In this document: positions 13,693 through 21,834 of the stretch, in pieces
How positions within the stretch are numbered: position 1 is the stretch's first letter
How the letters are laid out: every line of letters starts with the position of its first letter
Virus record (IMG/VR): IMGVR_UViG_3300033150_001984
Location: 1 to 48,487 of that record
Direction: 5' to 3' (one strand)
DNA: 48,487 nt
Source of the DNA: a virus
The notes under the pieces: generated by a model
What the model saw: the letters and a program-made list of their open reading frames with translations, nothing else
Databases searched by the model: none
Told to the model about the DNA's origin: nothing
Program-made: the position numbers and the translations under genes

Positions 13693-14700
13693 TCATACAT
13701 CCTCAGAATTATACTTGAAAGCAAGCTGGTCATCTAAATCATCATATTGAAATATACTTTCATATAAATCAATTACATCATTTAGAAAATCTTGATCTTC
13801 CTCAGCCAAAAGATTTAGTTTTTGTCTCCTATATTTACATGTTTTACAAACATCTTCATTTGTTTCATGTTCCTCAACATTATTCTTTATGTAATTACTA
13901 GGATAATCATATTTGTCTGACCAATCCAGAAAACGATCAAAAACCATAAAATCATTATATCGGTTCGGTATTATAATTACTTCTTCTTTTTGCACAGAAA
14001 CTTTGTCTAACCATTTTTTTGGGAATTTTTCCTCTTCAACATAATAAAATTTTCTATGTACACTTACTTTATGAAAATATCCGCTCCTAAAACTACTTTC
14101 CTCCAGCTCTGTTCCTTCTACGATAGAATTAATATGATCTTTAGGGGACGTTTTAAATCTCGTTCCGTTCACCATCACTGATGCCGAAATTGAAACTTTA
14201 TTTCTGTTTACATTTCCGACAGTAATATGAATACCATCAATATTTTTTTCATCTTCCGTATCAACAGATGAATGAAATGATCCAAAGGTATTATGACTAT
14301 GGATTGTCCCTATTAAATCAAAGTCATTCGAATAAGACTCTTTGTAAGAGTTTAATATATCATATTTTATTGACCCTCCGCTAACTTCTTGATCTGGCAC
14401 AATCACTTTGTATTTCCTCTTGGTTGCGTTATAACATAACAAAACCACCGATTCTGCGTTATATAGTTCATTTACTTTTTTAAAGAAAGAACATATCTGA
14501 AAAAACATTTTTAGTGGTATTTTCTTTATATTAACTTTCGCATAACATTGGACTTCTTTCAAATGACTGATAGAATTTACCGGAACTACGCTCTCAAATA
14601 TTCCGATTTTCTTTTTTAAATAAATTCCATCTTTTCCGATTATATAACAAATTTTTTTATCAGGCATCTGATCGCTGTTCTTTAAAAAGATAGGAAACAT
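13693..14700 (-). CDS. JAMM (JAB/MPN+) metalloprotease with C-terminal zinc pair
   Basis: A 335-residue protein with a complete JAMM active site: Glu83 (AESVVLL), then H134-S-H136, Ser144 and Asp147 in IGTIHSHNTFGSFHSSVD, the exact H-x-H-x7-S-x2-D spacing of zinc deubiquitinases. The FHSSVDTEDE context resembles PRTRC protein A. A CKTC pair at 285-288 in the C-terminal region may form half of a zinc site. In bacteria such enzymes trim the tail of ubiquitin-like precursors or remove conjugates. The ubiquitin-like protein here already ends near Gly, so deconjugation is the likelier role (inference). The start overlaps the stop of the E2-like gene (TAATG). Confidence 0.88.
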   Translation of the reverse strand: MFPIFLKNSDQMPDKKICYIIGKDGIYLKKKIGIFESVVPVNSISHLKEVQCYAKVNIKKIPLKMFFQICSFFKKVNELYNAESVVLLCYNATKRKYKVIVPDQEVSGGSIKYDILNSYKESYSNDFDLIGTIHSHNTFGSFHSSVDTEDEKNIDGIHITVGNVNRNKVSISASVMVNGTRFKTSPKDHINSIVEGTELEESSFRSGYFHKVSVHRKFYYVEEEKFPKKWLDKVSVQKEEVIIIPNRYNDFMVFDRFLDWSDKYDYPSNYIKNNVEEHETNEDVCKTCKYRRQKLNLLAEEDQDFLNDVIDLYESIFQYDDLDDQLAFKYNSEDV

Positions 14701-17075
14701 TAGTACACCTCGCTATAATCTATATATTCTTTTTTAACAGAAAATAAATCAGGCATTGTTCCATTACATAAATCTGGTGTTACATGTCCAGTTTTAATAA
14801 ATTCTTTTCGGTTATGTGATTCAAGAATTGATGGGGCAATTCTTGGAGTTAAAACACCGTATCTTTTCATGTCAGGTTTTTTTCTATTTAATACTACAAA
14901 AGGATAAGACAAAGTATAATATTTTCCATTATTATACTCGTACAAATACCCAGAAGAAATAAACAAATCTCCTGGTTGATTATGAACTTGTTGTCTAATG
15001 ATATATTTTAGTTCATGCTTATCGTATTCCGGATCAGTCTTAGAAATAAAATCAAATAAATTAGTCCAACACATAGGAATAGTTAAACAATTTGAACAAA
15101 GAATTAAATGGTTATTACCTCCTGTTACATCAACAAGAATTCCGACTACACTATTCACATGATTTTTTGGGAACCCATATATTTTACTATATTTAGCTTT
15201 AACTTTCATTCCACTATGAATATTTCCGACTCGATCATGAATATGTCTAATCGAACCTGCGTATACGATGTTTTCATGAATAAATTTTTCTCGAGTGTTA
15301 ATTCCATCATCTCCTATAAGTCTAAAGTACAATGATGAGTATTTTACTTCAAACCCAGCAATTTTTTGTATTTTTGGAATATTAGACATATGATCCCAGT
15401 CAAAAACAACTACATTATCGCCTACATTAAAATTAATAGGATAATCAACTCCGTCAATAAAAACCGACTTCCCTGAATTGGTTAGACATGTGCCCGTATT
15501 ATAATTATAAGGAAAAGTTCTTTCATAAAACAATCCACCATTAGTTTTAATTACTTTTATTTTTTCTTTATTTGTCGAATAAAGATTACATGATATCCTA
15601 TAATTACCTGAAATCTCTTTTGTTTCTATTATTTCATTTTGTTCAATTATTATTTTGCTACCATTTTCTATAGACTTTATACTATATGTGTCAATTAGAT
15701 TTTGGTTCTTGTTTAAAAACTTAAGCATTAACATATCGTTTTCCATCGAAGCCCCTTCAAATACACATTCTTTAAACAGTCTGTTTACTGAAGATGAATA
15801 AAGAATTATTATTTGATCTCCTTTTGAAATCTTTTTTCCTTTGATAGTTATGTTATTTAAGTCAATTTTTTCAATTTTTTCTATTGAATCAGCAATAACT
15901 GAATTAAAAAATGAATCTGTTAATTCAATAACGTTATCATAACTTTTACGTATGTTCCTTATTTCCATTACTAAGTCTTTATCATAGTTTCTAATTTTAT
16001 ATTTTATTACATCACCTTGGTTGATAACTATTCCATTAATAACAACATTGTTATTCTCCTTGTTATAAATATAATCAACAAAACTATTTCGTAATTCATT
16101 AGTTAAGTCAACTTCAATTATTTTTCTGTTTTTATCAATTAGTTCTATTTTTTTGGTTCCGTTCCTATCAATAATAGAGTATACGTTATATTTTTTATTT
16201 TCATATTCTACAACGTCTCCGACTGCAATCCAATACTTTCCACAACGAATTGCAGAGGTATAGATATAATTTTTAGTCTTATTGTCAGCTAAGGAACATG
16301 ACTCACGAAAATTAAAATAGGCATCAGAATCTGCATACCTTCGTTTAATATTCATTATATGTTCATCCAATGTCTTATTTACTTTTATCCAATCTAAAGA
16401 TAATACAAACATTGGATTTTTCTTTGTGCACTCATGCCAAGTAAAAAAGTCACGTAATTGCGGAATTCGTTTCGAATATTCTAAATAGTTTTCAGTATAG
16501 TCTATATTAAAATAGCTATTCCAAAAAACTCTAATTAACTGCTCTGGTATTTCATTCGATTTAAAGTTATTGAAACGTTCTTTCATACATACTTCATCAC
16601 TACTATTAACATTTGGTAAATTAGTTTTTAGTAAATAATCAGTTTTAAACTTTAACGGATGAACTCTATAAAAAACATTACAGAACGCATGATTATAAGA
16701 AACATCAATGACATAAATAATATATGGAAATGCTAAATTAAACTTTAACATGTCAGATTTATTTCTAACTCTGTGATTATCTATAATATTTTTTTCTTGT
16801 TTGAATATCCAGTCAGAGCTATCAAAAAACAATGTTCTTACTGCCGGCGGTTCTTCTATGACATACAAATCTCTGGTCCTGCTAATGTTTTCTACATACC
16901 TACAATTTTTAGGCAATATACAATTTTTTTTAATGGTTGAATGTAAATTATCAACAAAATCTTTGAATTGAACTAAAGTTTCTCTTTTATACATAACAAA
17001 ATTATTATCATCAGAACTGGTAGCTCGTATTACGGATACATCATTGGGAGTGATGAAAAGACCTTGTTCATTCAT
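14700..17075 (-). CDS. E2-like (UBC-fold) protein with long beta-barrel repeat region
   Basis: A 791-residue protein. Residues about 70-200 look like an E2 core of the kind found in PRTRC protein B: hydrophobic strands (FPYIIYVIDV, CNVFYRV), then a TNLPNVNSSDEVCM segment in which Cys163 is in the position of the catalytic Cys, followed by helices. From about residue 270 onward there are several segments of the type GDVVEYENKKYNVYSI, GDVIKYKI and KGDQIIIL, each resembling an SH3-like or KOW-type barrel, which suggests a string of small beta domains. The start at 17075 has AAGGGGAA. The E2 assignment is motif-based, and no His-Pro-Asn is seen. It overlaps the JAMM gene. Confidence 0.65.
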   Translation of the reverse strand: MNEQGLFITPNDVSVIRATSSDDNNFVMYKRETLVQFKDFVDNLHSTIKKNCILPKNCRYVENISRTRDLYVIEEPPAVRTLFFDSSDWIFKQEKNIIDNHRVRNKSDMLKFNLAFPYIIYVIDVSYNHAFCNVFYRVHPLKFKTDYLLKTNLPNVNSSDEVCMKERFNNFKSNEIPEQLIRVFWNSYFNIDYTENYLEYSKRIPQLRDFFTWHECTKKNPMFVLSLDWIKVNKTLDEHIMNIKRRYADSDAYFNFRESCSLADNKTKNYIYTSAIRCGKYWIAVGDVVEYENKKYNVYSIIDRNGTKKIELIDKNRKIIEVDLTNELRNSFVDYIYNKENNNVVINGIVINQGDVIKYKIRNYDKDLVMEIRNIRKSYDNVIELTDSFFNSVIADSIEKIEKIDLNNITIKGKKISKGDQIIILYSSSVNRLFKECVFEGASMENDMLMLKFLNKNQNLIDTYSIKSIENGSKIIIEQNEIIETKEISGNYRISCNLYSTNKEKIKVIKTNGGLFYERTFPYNYNTGTCLTNSGKSVFIDGVDYPINFNVGDNVVVFDWDHMSNIPKIQKIAGFEVKYSSLYFRLIGDDGINTREKFIHENIVYAGSIRHIHDRVGNIHSGMKVKAKYSKIYGFPKNHVNSVVGILVDVTGGNNHLILCSNCLTIPMCWTNLFDFISKTDPEYDKHELKYIIRQQVHNQPGDLFISSGYLYEYNNGKYYTLSYPFVVLNRKKPDMKRYGVLTPRIAPSILESHNRKEFIKTGHVTPDLCNGTMPDLFSVKKEYIDYSEVY

Positions 17076-17097
17076 TATTAGTTCCCCTTGTTTAACT

Positions 17098-17424
17098 TTA
17101 ATATCCAAGTTGTTGCCTTATGGTATTTAAATCATTATCATCATTATTTTCGGCCAAAGTTTCGTTGGTATTTTCATCTTGTACATTAATTTCAGTTTCT
17201 GCCAAATCATTATTTTCGGCCAAAGTTTCGTTGGTATTTTCATCTTGTACATTAATTTCAGTTTCCATAGAATCATCTGACTTGTCTTCTTTGTTAAAAT
17301 AACAAAGAATGTATTCTATCATACTTTCTTTTTTTCTGCCAATAACTCCCTTGATTTTATTGTTTTTGCAAATTTCATTCAATTCGGTCACTTTCATTTT
17401 TTCAAGCGATTCTTTTGTGTACAT
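17098..17424 (-). CDS. SAP-like domain protein with acidic tandem repeat
   Basis: A 108-residue protein. Residues 1-43 (ESLEKMKVTELNEICKNNKI, then RKKESMIEYIL) resemble the N-terminal SAP/HeH-like motif of the ubiquitin-like protein at 12582-12989; both start MYT-x-ESL. The rest is a very acidic, Asn-rich and probably disordered tail containing a 22-residue unit repeated twice in tandem (NVQDENTNETLAENND). The motif could tether the protein to DNA or to a shared partner, and the tail could act as a spacer or a binding site. GGAG lies eight bases before the ATG at 17424. It is 22 bases upstream of the E2-like gene, in the same operon. Confidence 0.7.
   Translation of the reverse strand: MYTKESLEKMKVTELNEICKNNKIKGVIGRKKESMIEYILCYFNKEDKSDDSMETEINVQDENTNETLAENNDLAETEINVQDENTNETLAENNDDNDLNTIRQQLGY
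17140..17265 (-). repeat. Two direct 60-base repeats, period 66
   Basis: Positions 17140-17199 and 17206-17265 are identical for 60 bases with a period of 66, that is 22 codons, inside the SAP-like gene. Identity at the DNA level, including third positions, indicates a recent duplication, likely to vary in copy number between relatives. Confidence 0.9.
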
Positions 17425-17439
17425 TTTTGTTCTCCTTTT

Positions 17440-17826
17440 TTACATTTCATTGTTTAGAAATTTAAATTGTTTAGCATACTCAACTAAAATCTTTTTTGGA
17501 ATATTTTCATCATTAGTAATCTGCCACACTGCAACTCGTTTTGCATGCTCATCTTTTTTGTTTAAATGTTTCTTTAACATCGAATAATTTGAGATTATAT
17601 ATTTATCTTTGCTTTCTCGTTCTAAACATAAAAAACCAACCTCATTATCAAATCTACCTTTAACAGGCAATGATAAAAATATATTTGGGCCTTTTGGCAA
17701 CTTATTAAAAAGTTCTTCATCCATTTTTTCATTTTCTTCTTCTTGAATTCTATCACATAGCATTTTAACTTGCATGTCAAAACTATGTGATTCAATTTCA
17801 GATAGAATTTCATTTAATAATGTCAT
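17440..17826 (-). CDS. Hypothetical protein (128 aa)
   Basis: A 128-residue acidic protein with an N-terminal helical part (LLNEILSEIESHSFDMQVK, then a run of Glu) and a central DEELFNKLPKGPNIFLSLP, followed by VGFLCLERESKDKYIISNYS and a basic helical end. The DELF-x-K-x-PK...FLSLP pattern recurs in the 144-residue protein at 40344-40778, next to polymerase set 2, so the two may be distant paralogues. It overlaps the 123-residue gene by 17 bases and is 15 bases upstream of the SAP-like gene, consistent with translational coupling in the E2/JAMM/E1 operon. No known family recognised. Confidence 0.65.
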   Translation of the reverse strand: MTLLNEILSEIESHSFDMQVKMLCDRIQEEENEKMDEELFNKLPKGPNIFLSLPVKGRFDNEVGFLCLERESKDKYIISNYSMLKKHLNKKDEHAKRVAVWQITNDENIPKKILVEYAKQFKFLNNEM

Positions 17827-18181
17827 TTATATTACCTTCCTCTAAAGAATATTGTTCTTTGATAATTTTCTTTGCTGCAAAAAGTAACAAGTCTAAAAAT
17901 GACGTTGCATTAAAAATATTATTATTATTTTTTAAGTTAAAAGATATCATGTTATAAAGTCTAATAAAGAAATTATCTAAAACTAAATCATCTGTGCTAG
18001 TTAGTTTAGTACAAACAATTTTTGCCTCATTAACCTGTATATTTATTGATTTGACTCGTTCTTGCTCCTGAATCGATTCATCTAACAATTTTATATTACC
18101 TTCTAGCGAAAATTTATTACAAGATATTTTATTCCCGCTACCCACTCGTAATATTGTCGGATGTAATAATAAAATTGCCAT
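17810..18181 (-). CDS. Hypothetical protein (123 aa)
   Basis: A 123-residue protein opening with a hydrophobic strand (MAILLLHPTILRVG) followed by beta-like charged segments (SLEGNIKLLDESIQEQERVKS, INIQVNEAKIVCTKL) and a helical C-terminal half with FIRLYNMISFNL and FLDLLLFAAKKIIKEQYS. I recognise no family. The start lies one base after the stop of the SH3-like gene at 18183, and the end overlaps the 128-residue gene by 17 bases, so it is translated as part of a tight operon leading to the ubiquitin-like cassette. Confidence 0.65.
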   Translation of the reverse strand: MAILLLHPTILRVGSGNKISCNKFSLEGNIKLLDESIQEQERVKSINIQVNEAKIVCTKLTSTDDLVLDNFFIRLYNMISFNLKNNNNIFNATSFLDLLLFAAKKIIKEQYSLEEGNINDIIK

Positions 18182-18182
18182 T

Positions 18183-18542
18183 TTAGTGCTTAATATAGAA
18201 TCTATTTTTGTTTAGATCTTCTATCCACTTTGCTTTATCAAAGGGAACCGATCTCCAATCATTTTTTTCCAGATCAAAAACATGAACAATTTTATTTTTA
18301 GTTATTAACTTTAAAATTTTAGCAATATCTACTTTCTTTGGATGCTTGTTTTTTGGAATTTTATCAAAATTCAACGTACACATCATAACTCTATCTGTTC
18401 CGTCTTTTTTAGTAAATTTAATAACAACCTGCTCGGAATTTCTTATTTTGTTAAAAAATTCGATAGCATCCTCTATTGGCAAATTTGCGTTTGTTCCAGT
18501 CGATGGTTTGTTCTTTAGAGTGTGTTTGTCATTTTTAGCCAT
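18183..18542 (-). CDS. Phage SH3-barrel-fold protein
   Basis: A 119-residue protein with the pattern IKFTKKDGTDRVMMCTLNFDKIP and, near the end, VFDLEKNDWRSVPFDKAKW. A charged strand with KKDG-x-x-R-x-M-x-CTLN followed by a V-x-DL-x-KNDWRS strand is typical of a widespread small phage family annotated as SH3 beta-barrel-fold proteins, whose role is unclear and may involve nucleic acid or protein binding. The N-terminal 25 residues are Lys/Asn/Thr-rich and probably disordered. Its start lies eight bases inside the end of the radical SAM gene, so the two are coupled. I take the family assignment from memory of the pattern only. Confidence 0.65.
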   Translation of the reverse strand: MAKNDKHTLKNKPSTGTNANLPIEDAIEFFNKIRNSEQVVIKFTKKDGTDRVMMCTLNFDKIPKNKHPKKVDIAKILKLITKNKIVHVFDLEKNDWRSVPFDKAKWIEDLNKNRFYIKH

Positions 18543-19587
18543 TATTAGTGTCCCTTTTGTTAGAATGCAATAAGTTATCTAAAGAATCGTCTTTGTTATA
18601 TAAAATTTTACTCATAATCACACAAGTCCAATTACATTTTTTGCACCATAAATCTTTATCATATTTGATAGCATATCGAAGAGATCTAAGTTCTCCATCT
18701 TTTGTAACATATTCATGTACTTTCTTTTTCGGTGTGATAACGCCTCTTATTCGTAAACATAACCTAACGCTTCCATCAGAATCAATAGTTAGATTATGTA
18801 CTCCATTCTCCATTTCACAATCATAATTAGAAGGCAACATACAAAACATTTCTGGTAGCAGACAATCAGCCATATGAACCTGGTAATCATTCTCTAAAAT
18901 TTTTGAAAATGATGTCATTAGAGTTTTAGATTTATTAACTAGTTGATTTTCATCAATAATATTACTAAAATCATAATACTCAGATTTAGAAATATCTATA
19001 AAAGTTATATCCGATGATATATCATTTTTAGTCATTAATTCAACTAAGTCAGGAAGATGAGCAAGAGATTCATTGTCCACTGTTATTTCAGCGACTCTGT
19101 CGGTACAAACATCTTTTAAATCAATCAACCGGTTAAAACCAGAAACACTTTTTTTATATCTGTCAGACTTTGTTTCATGTTGGTTAATTATCACTGGGTC
19201 AACAGAGGAAGTTATTCCTTGTAAATATCCAGTTTTATTAATTAGTTTTTCCATCAATGGTTGTATCTCTTCTGTGTTATTCGTAATAATAGTATAGTTA
19301 ATTTTTTCATCATTGCAAAACGAAATAATTTCTGGAAGATCTTTTCTTAACAGTGGTTCCCCACCATAGAAAATATGAAAAATATTTTTGTTATGCTTTT
19401 TTAACCTATAAAGAATATCTATAACATAATCCGTTGACATTTCATTTTTAAGATAATATGACATATATGGATATTTACTTGGTTTGTTATCATAATTTCT
19501 TACAATTCTACAATAATGACATTTTAAATTACATTTTCTCGTTAAAATCCAAGAAACAATTTGAATTTTATCAACTTCTGTTATCAT
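18535..19587 (-). CDS. Radical SAM enzyme with C-terminal Cys-rich (SPASM/twitch-like) region
   Basis: A 350-residue radical SAM protein. Cys19, Cys23 and Cys26 in TRKCNLKCHYC form the canonical CX3CX2C site for the 4Fe-4S cluster, and FYGGEPLLRKD at about 75-85 is the GGE motif that contacts S-adenosylmethionine. The C-terminal third has an additional set of Cys (CEMENGVHNL, LCLRIRG, WCKKCNWTC), the arrangement of SPASM or twitch domains that hold auxiliary clusters in peptide- and protein-modifying enzymes. I start at the ATG at 19587 after GGGAG. It heads the operon containing the SH3-like, 123- and 128-residue proteins and the ubiquitin-like cassette. Substrate unknown; peptide modification is possible but inferred. 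Confidence 0.85.
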   Translation of the reverse strand: MITEVDKIQIVSWILTRKCNLKCHYCRIVRNYDNKPSKYPYMSYYLKNEMSTDYVIDILYRLKKHNKNIFHIFYGGEPLLRKDLPEIISFCNDEKINYTIITNNTEEIQPLMEKLINKTGYLQGITSSVDPVIINQHETKSDRYKKSVSGFNRLIDLKDVCTDRVAEITVDNESLAHLPDLVELMTKNDISSDITFIDISKSEYYDFSNIIDENQLVNKSKTLMTSFSKILENDYQVHMADCLLPEMFCMLPSNYDCEMENGVHNLTIDSDGSVRLCLRIRGVITPKKKVHEYVTKDGELRSLRYAIKYDKDLWCKKCNWTCVIMSKILYNKDDSLDNLLHSNKRDTNNG

Positions 19588-19628
19588 AAACACTCCCTTT
19601 TATCTTTAAAATTTAGCATGTCGAAATT

Positions 19629-21830
19629 TTATTTTAAGAAAGTTAATACTTCATCAGCTTCTATTTGATCAATTTGTCTATGGCTAATTAAATAAATGGC
19701 TTTATCTTTTGATAGCAACCGAAGAGCCTTAGAAACATATTCAATATTAGTATCATCCAAACTATCGAAAATCTCATCAAATAACAAAACATTAAATTTA
19801 ACATTTTGAATTGTGCTTTGTAAATCATTTAAAGTTAATATAGTTGCAATATCAACTAACCGAATTTGCCCTCCAGAAAGTTGAATTCTAGAATTTGCTG
19901 ATGTTTCGTTATCATATATATTAACAGAAATTTTATCCCTAAACTCGCCTGATTTTGTTGCTTTTAAAGTATCAAAACTAACTATGTATCTTCCATTAGA
20001 AATTTTATCTAAATAAAAAGATACCCTTTCATTCATAAATGGAATTGATTCATCAATCAACATTGACGGAATACCGGAATTTGAGAACGCATCTTTCCAA
20101 AAGTTAGTGATTGTTATTTCGTTTTCTACTTTTTGCTTATTTGTTATAATATTGTTAATTTTTTCATCACATTCTTTTATTAGTTTATCATAATAACTAA
20201 TTTGAGAAGCATCAAAATCCTGGCTCTTTAAATCTTCTATTTGTTTTTTGCATAAGTAAATATTATTTTGTATGTTTCTTTTTTTCGTATTTAATTCATC
20301 ATTCTTTTCGATTTCTTTTTTGACTTCAACTTTTTTGTTCACCAATATTTGTATATTTTCTATTAAACTTTTTCTTTTTTGATTTGTAGTATCTTCAATT
20401 TGTTTTAACTTATCTTTCACTAACTGGTCAACTTTTTCAATAGCTACTTTAAGCTTGTTATTGATGGTTTCTTTTATATTAAGAAAAGAAGTTTCTAGCT
20501 CTTGTATATGACTTTCAAAATCTTTTTCTAATTCAAATATTTCTTCTTTATTTATGTTAATATCTTTCTGGATTTTATTTAGTTCATTTGTTTTTTCTTG
20601 AAACTTTATATTTGTTTCTGATTTTAATTTTTCTAATTCTTCCGTCTTTTTTTGCAATGATTCTTTATGATGATCTGGTATTTCTTGCAGACATGTTGGG
20701 CAAGTTCCAGATTTTGAAATCGCAGATTCTAATTCCAAAACTGATTCGGATATATGTTTAATATTATATTTAATAGACATAACATCATCTGATATCTTTG
20801 CTTTACTTTCCTCTAATCTATCTATATTTTCTTTTAAGATTTTAGTTTTTTCATCTAAGTTATTTTTTAGAATCTTCTTTTTCTCTTCAAACTCTTTACT
20901 TTGTTTTTCTTCTTCATTGGCGGCTTGTATAACAAATTCTTGTTTTTTATATTTTGATTTGTTTTTAACCTCCTCTAATTCTTTTTCTTTGTCACTATCT
21001 ATGTTAGTTAATTGATGGTTAAAAGATGCTAAATCTGATTCGATTTCGGCCATGGTTGATTGTAATTCATTATCAGGAATTATTTGTATCTTTTCTATTT
21101 CGTTTAGATCTTGCTCGTTATCCTCTAGAGTTTTTGTGAGTTTTTCTATTTTTATGTTTCTTTCTATATAAAACTGCTTTTCTTTTTCTTTTAAAGCATC
21201 TATATTTTTATTATAGTTTTCTATTAATCCTAAATTTAACTTGTAATTGTTTTCTAATTCATTCAACCGATCTTTATATTCAGAAATTCTTTTTGTTGAT
21301 TCTTGTTGGTATAGGTTATAATCATTTAATTGCAAAATAGTTCTAAATATTTCTTTTTGTTCAGAATCTGTCAGGTCCGTAAAAAACGTTTTTATTTTCT
21401 GACCAAATAGAAGAGTATTAGTAAATAGTTTCTGAGGCATTAAAAGTTTTTCAATTTCTTTTTTAACTTCAACATGTCCTCGTTTATAAACTTTATTATC
21501 TTTTTTTAGTATAACAGTATTTCCAAACTTTGGATACTTTAAATATCTTTCCGCTCTAAAAACAGTCTTTTCTTGATTATCTATTAAACTAAAATTTACC
21601 CAAGTTTTGCATTTTTTCTGAACTTTATTATTAATAACATCATCACCTCTGGCGCCACTTGAAGTTATACCATAAAAAGTAAAAGGAGGAATGTCAAAAA
21701 TGGTTGTTTTACCGATTCCGTTTGGTCCGGTAATCATTGTTAGCGTATTATTTTTTATTTCTATTTCCATTGGTTCTTTATAACAACAAAAGTTTTCGCA
21801 TCCAAATTTTTCAAATATTATTTCTCTCAT
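19629..21830 (-). CDS. Recombination endonuclease large subunit, SbcC/Rad50/T4 gp46-like
   Basis: A 733-residue SMC-type ATPase. Walker A TGPNGIGKTT lies at 34-43, followed by long coiled coils on both sides of a zinc hook CPTC (377-380), then the ABC signature LSGGQ and Walker B with DEIFDSLDD near 690. This is the layout of Rad50/SbcC and T4 gp46, which with the partner nuclease processes double-strand ends for recombination-dependent replication. T4 gp46 is about 560 residues, so the coils here are longer. The partner gene lies four bases upstream. GAAGG precedes the ATG at 21830. The head domains and hook are complete. Confidence 0.92.
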   Translation of the reverse strand: MREIIFEKFGCENFCCYKEPMEIEIKNNTLTMITGPNGIGKTTIFDIPPFTFYGITSSGARGDDVINNKVQKKCKTWVNFSLIDNQEKTVFRAERYLKYPKFGNTVILKKDNKVYKRGHVEVKKEIEKLLMPQKLFTNTLLFGQKIKTFFTDLTDSEQKEIFRTILQLNDYNLYQQESTKRISEYKDRLNELENNYKLNLGLIENYNKNIDALKEKEKQFYIERNIKIEKLTKTLEDNEQDLNEIEKIQIIPDNELQSTMAEIESDLASFNHQLTNIDSDKEKELEEVKNKSKYKKQEFVIQAANEEEKQSKEFEEKKKILKNNLDEKTKILKENIDRLEESKAKISDDVMSIKYNIKHISESVLELESAISKSGTCPTCLQEIPDHHKESLQKKTEELEKLKSETNIKFQEKTNELNKIQKDININKEEIFELEKDFESHIQELETSFLNIKETINNKLKVAIEKVDQLVKDKLKQIEDTTNQKRKSLIENIQILVNKKVEVKKEIEKNDELNTKKRNIQNNIYLCKKQIEDLKSQDFDASQISYYDKLIKECDEKINNIITNKQKVENEITITNFWKDAFSNSGIPSMLIDESIPFMNERVSFYLDKISNGRYIVSFDTLKATKSGEFRDKISVNIYDNETSANSRIQLSGGQIRLVDIATILTLNDLQSTIQNVKFNVLLFDEIFDSLDDTNIEYVSKALRLLSKDKAIYLISHRQIDQIEADEVLTFLK

Positions 21831-21834
21831 ACTT

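Noticed and set aside
18535-19587. Radical SAM gene as QueE of the preQ0 pathway
   Set aside because: The protein is 350 residues with a C-terminal Cys-rich extension, while QueE is about 210-250 residues without it. The neighbours are not queuosine genes.
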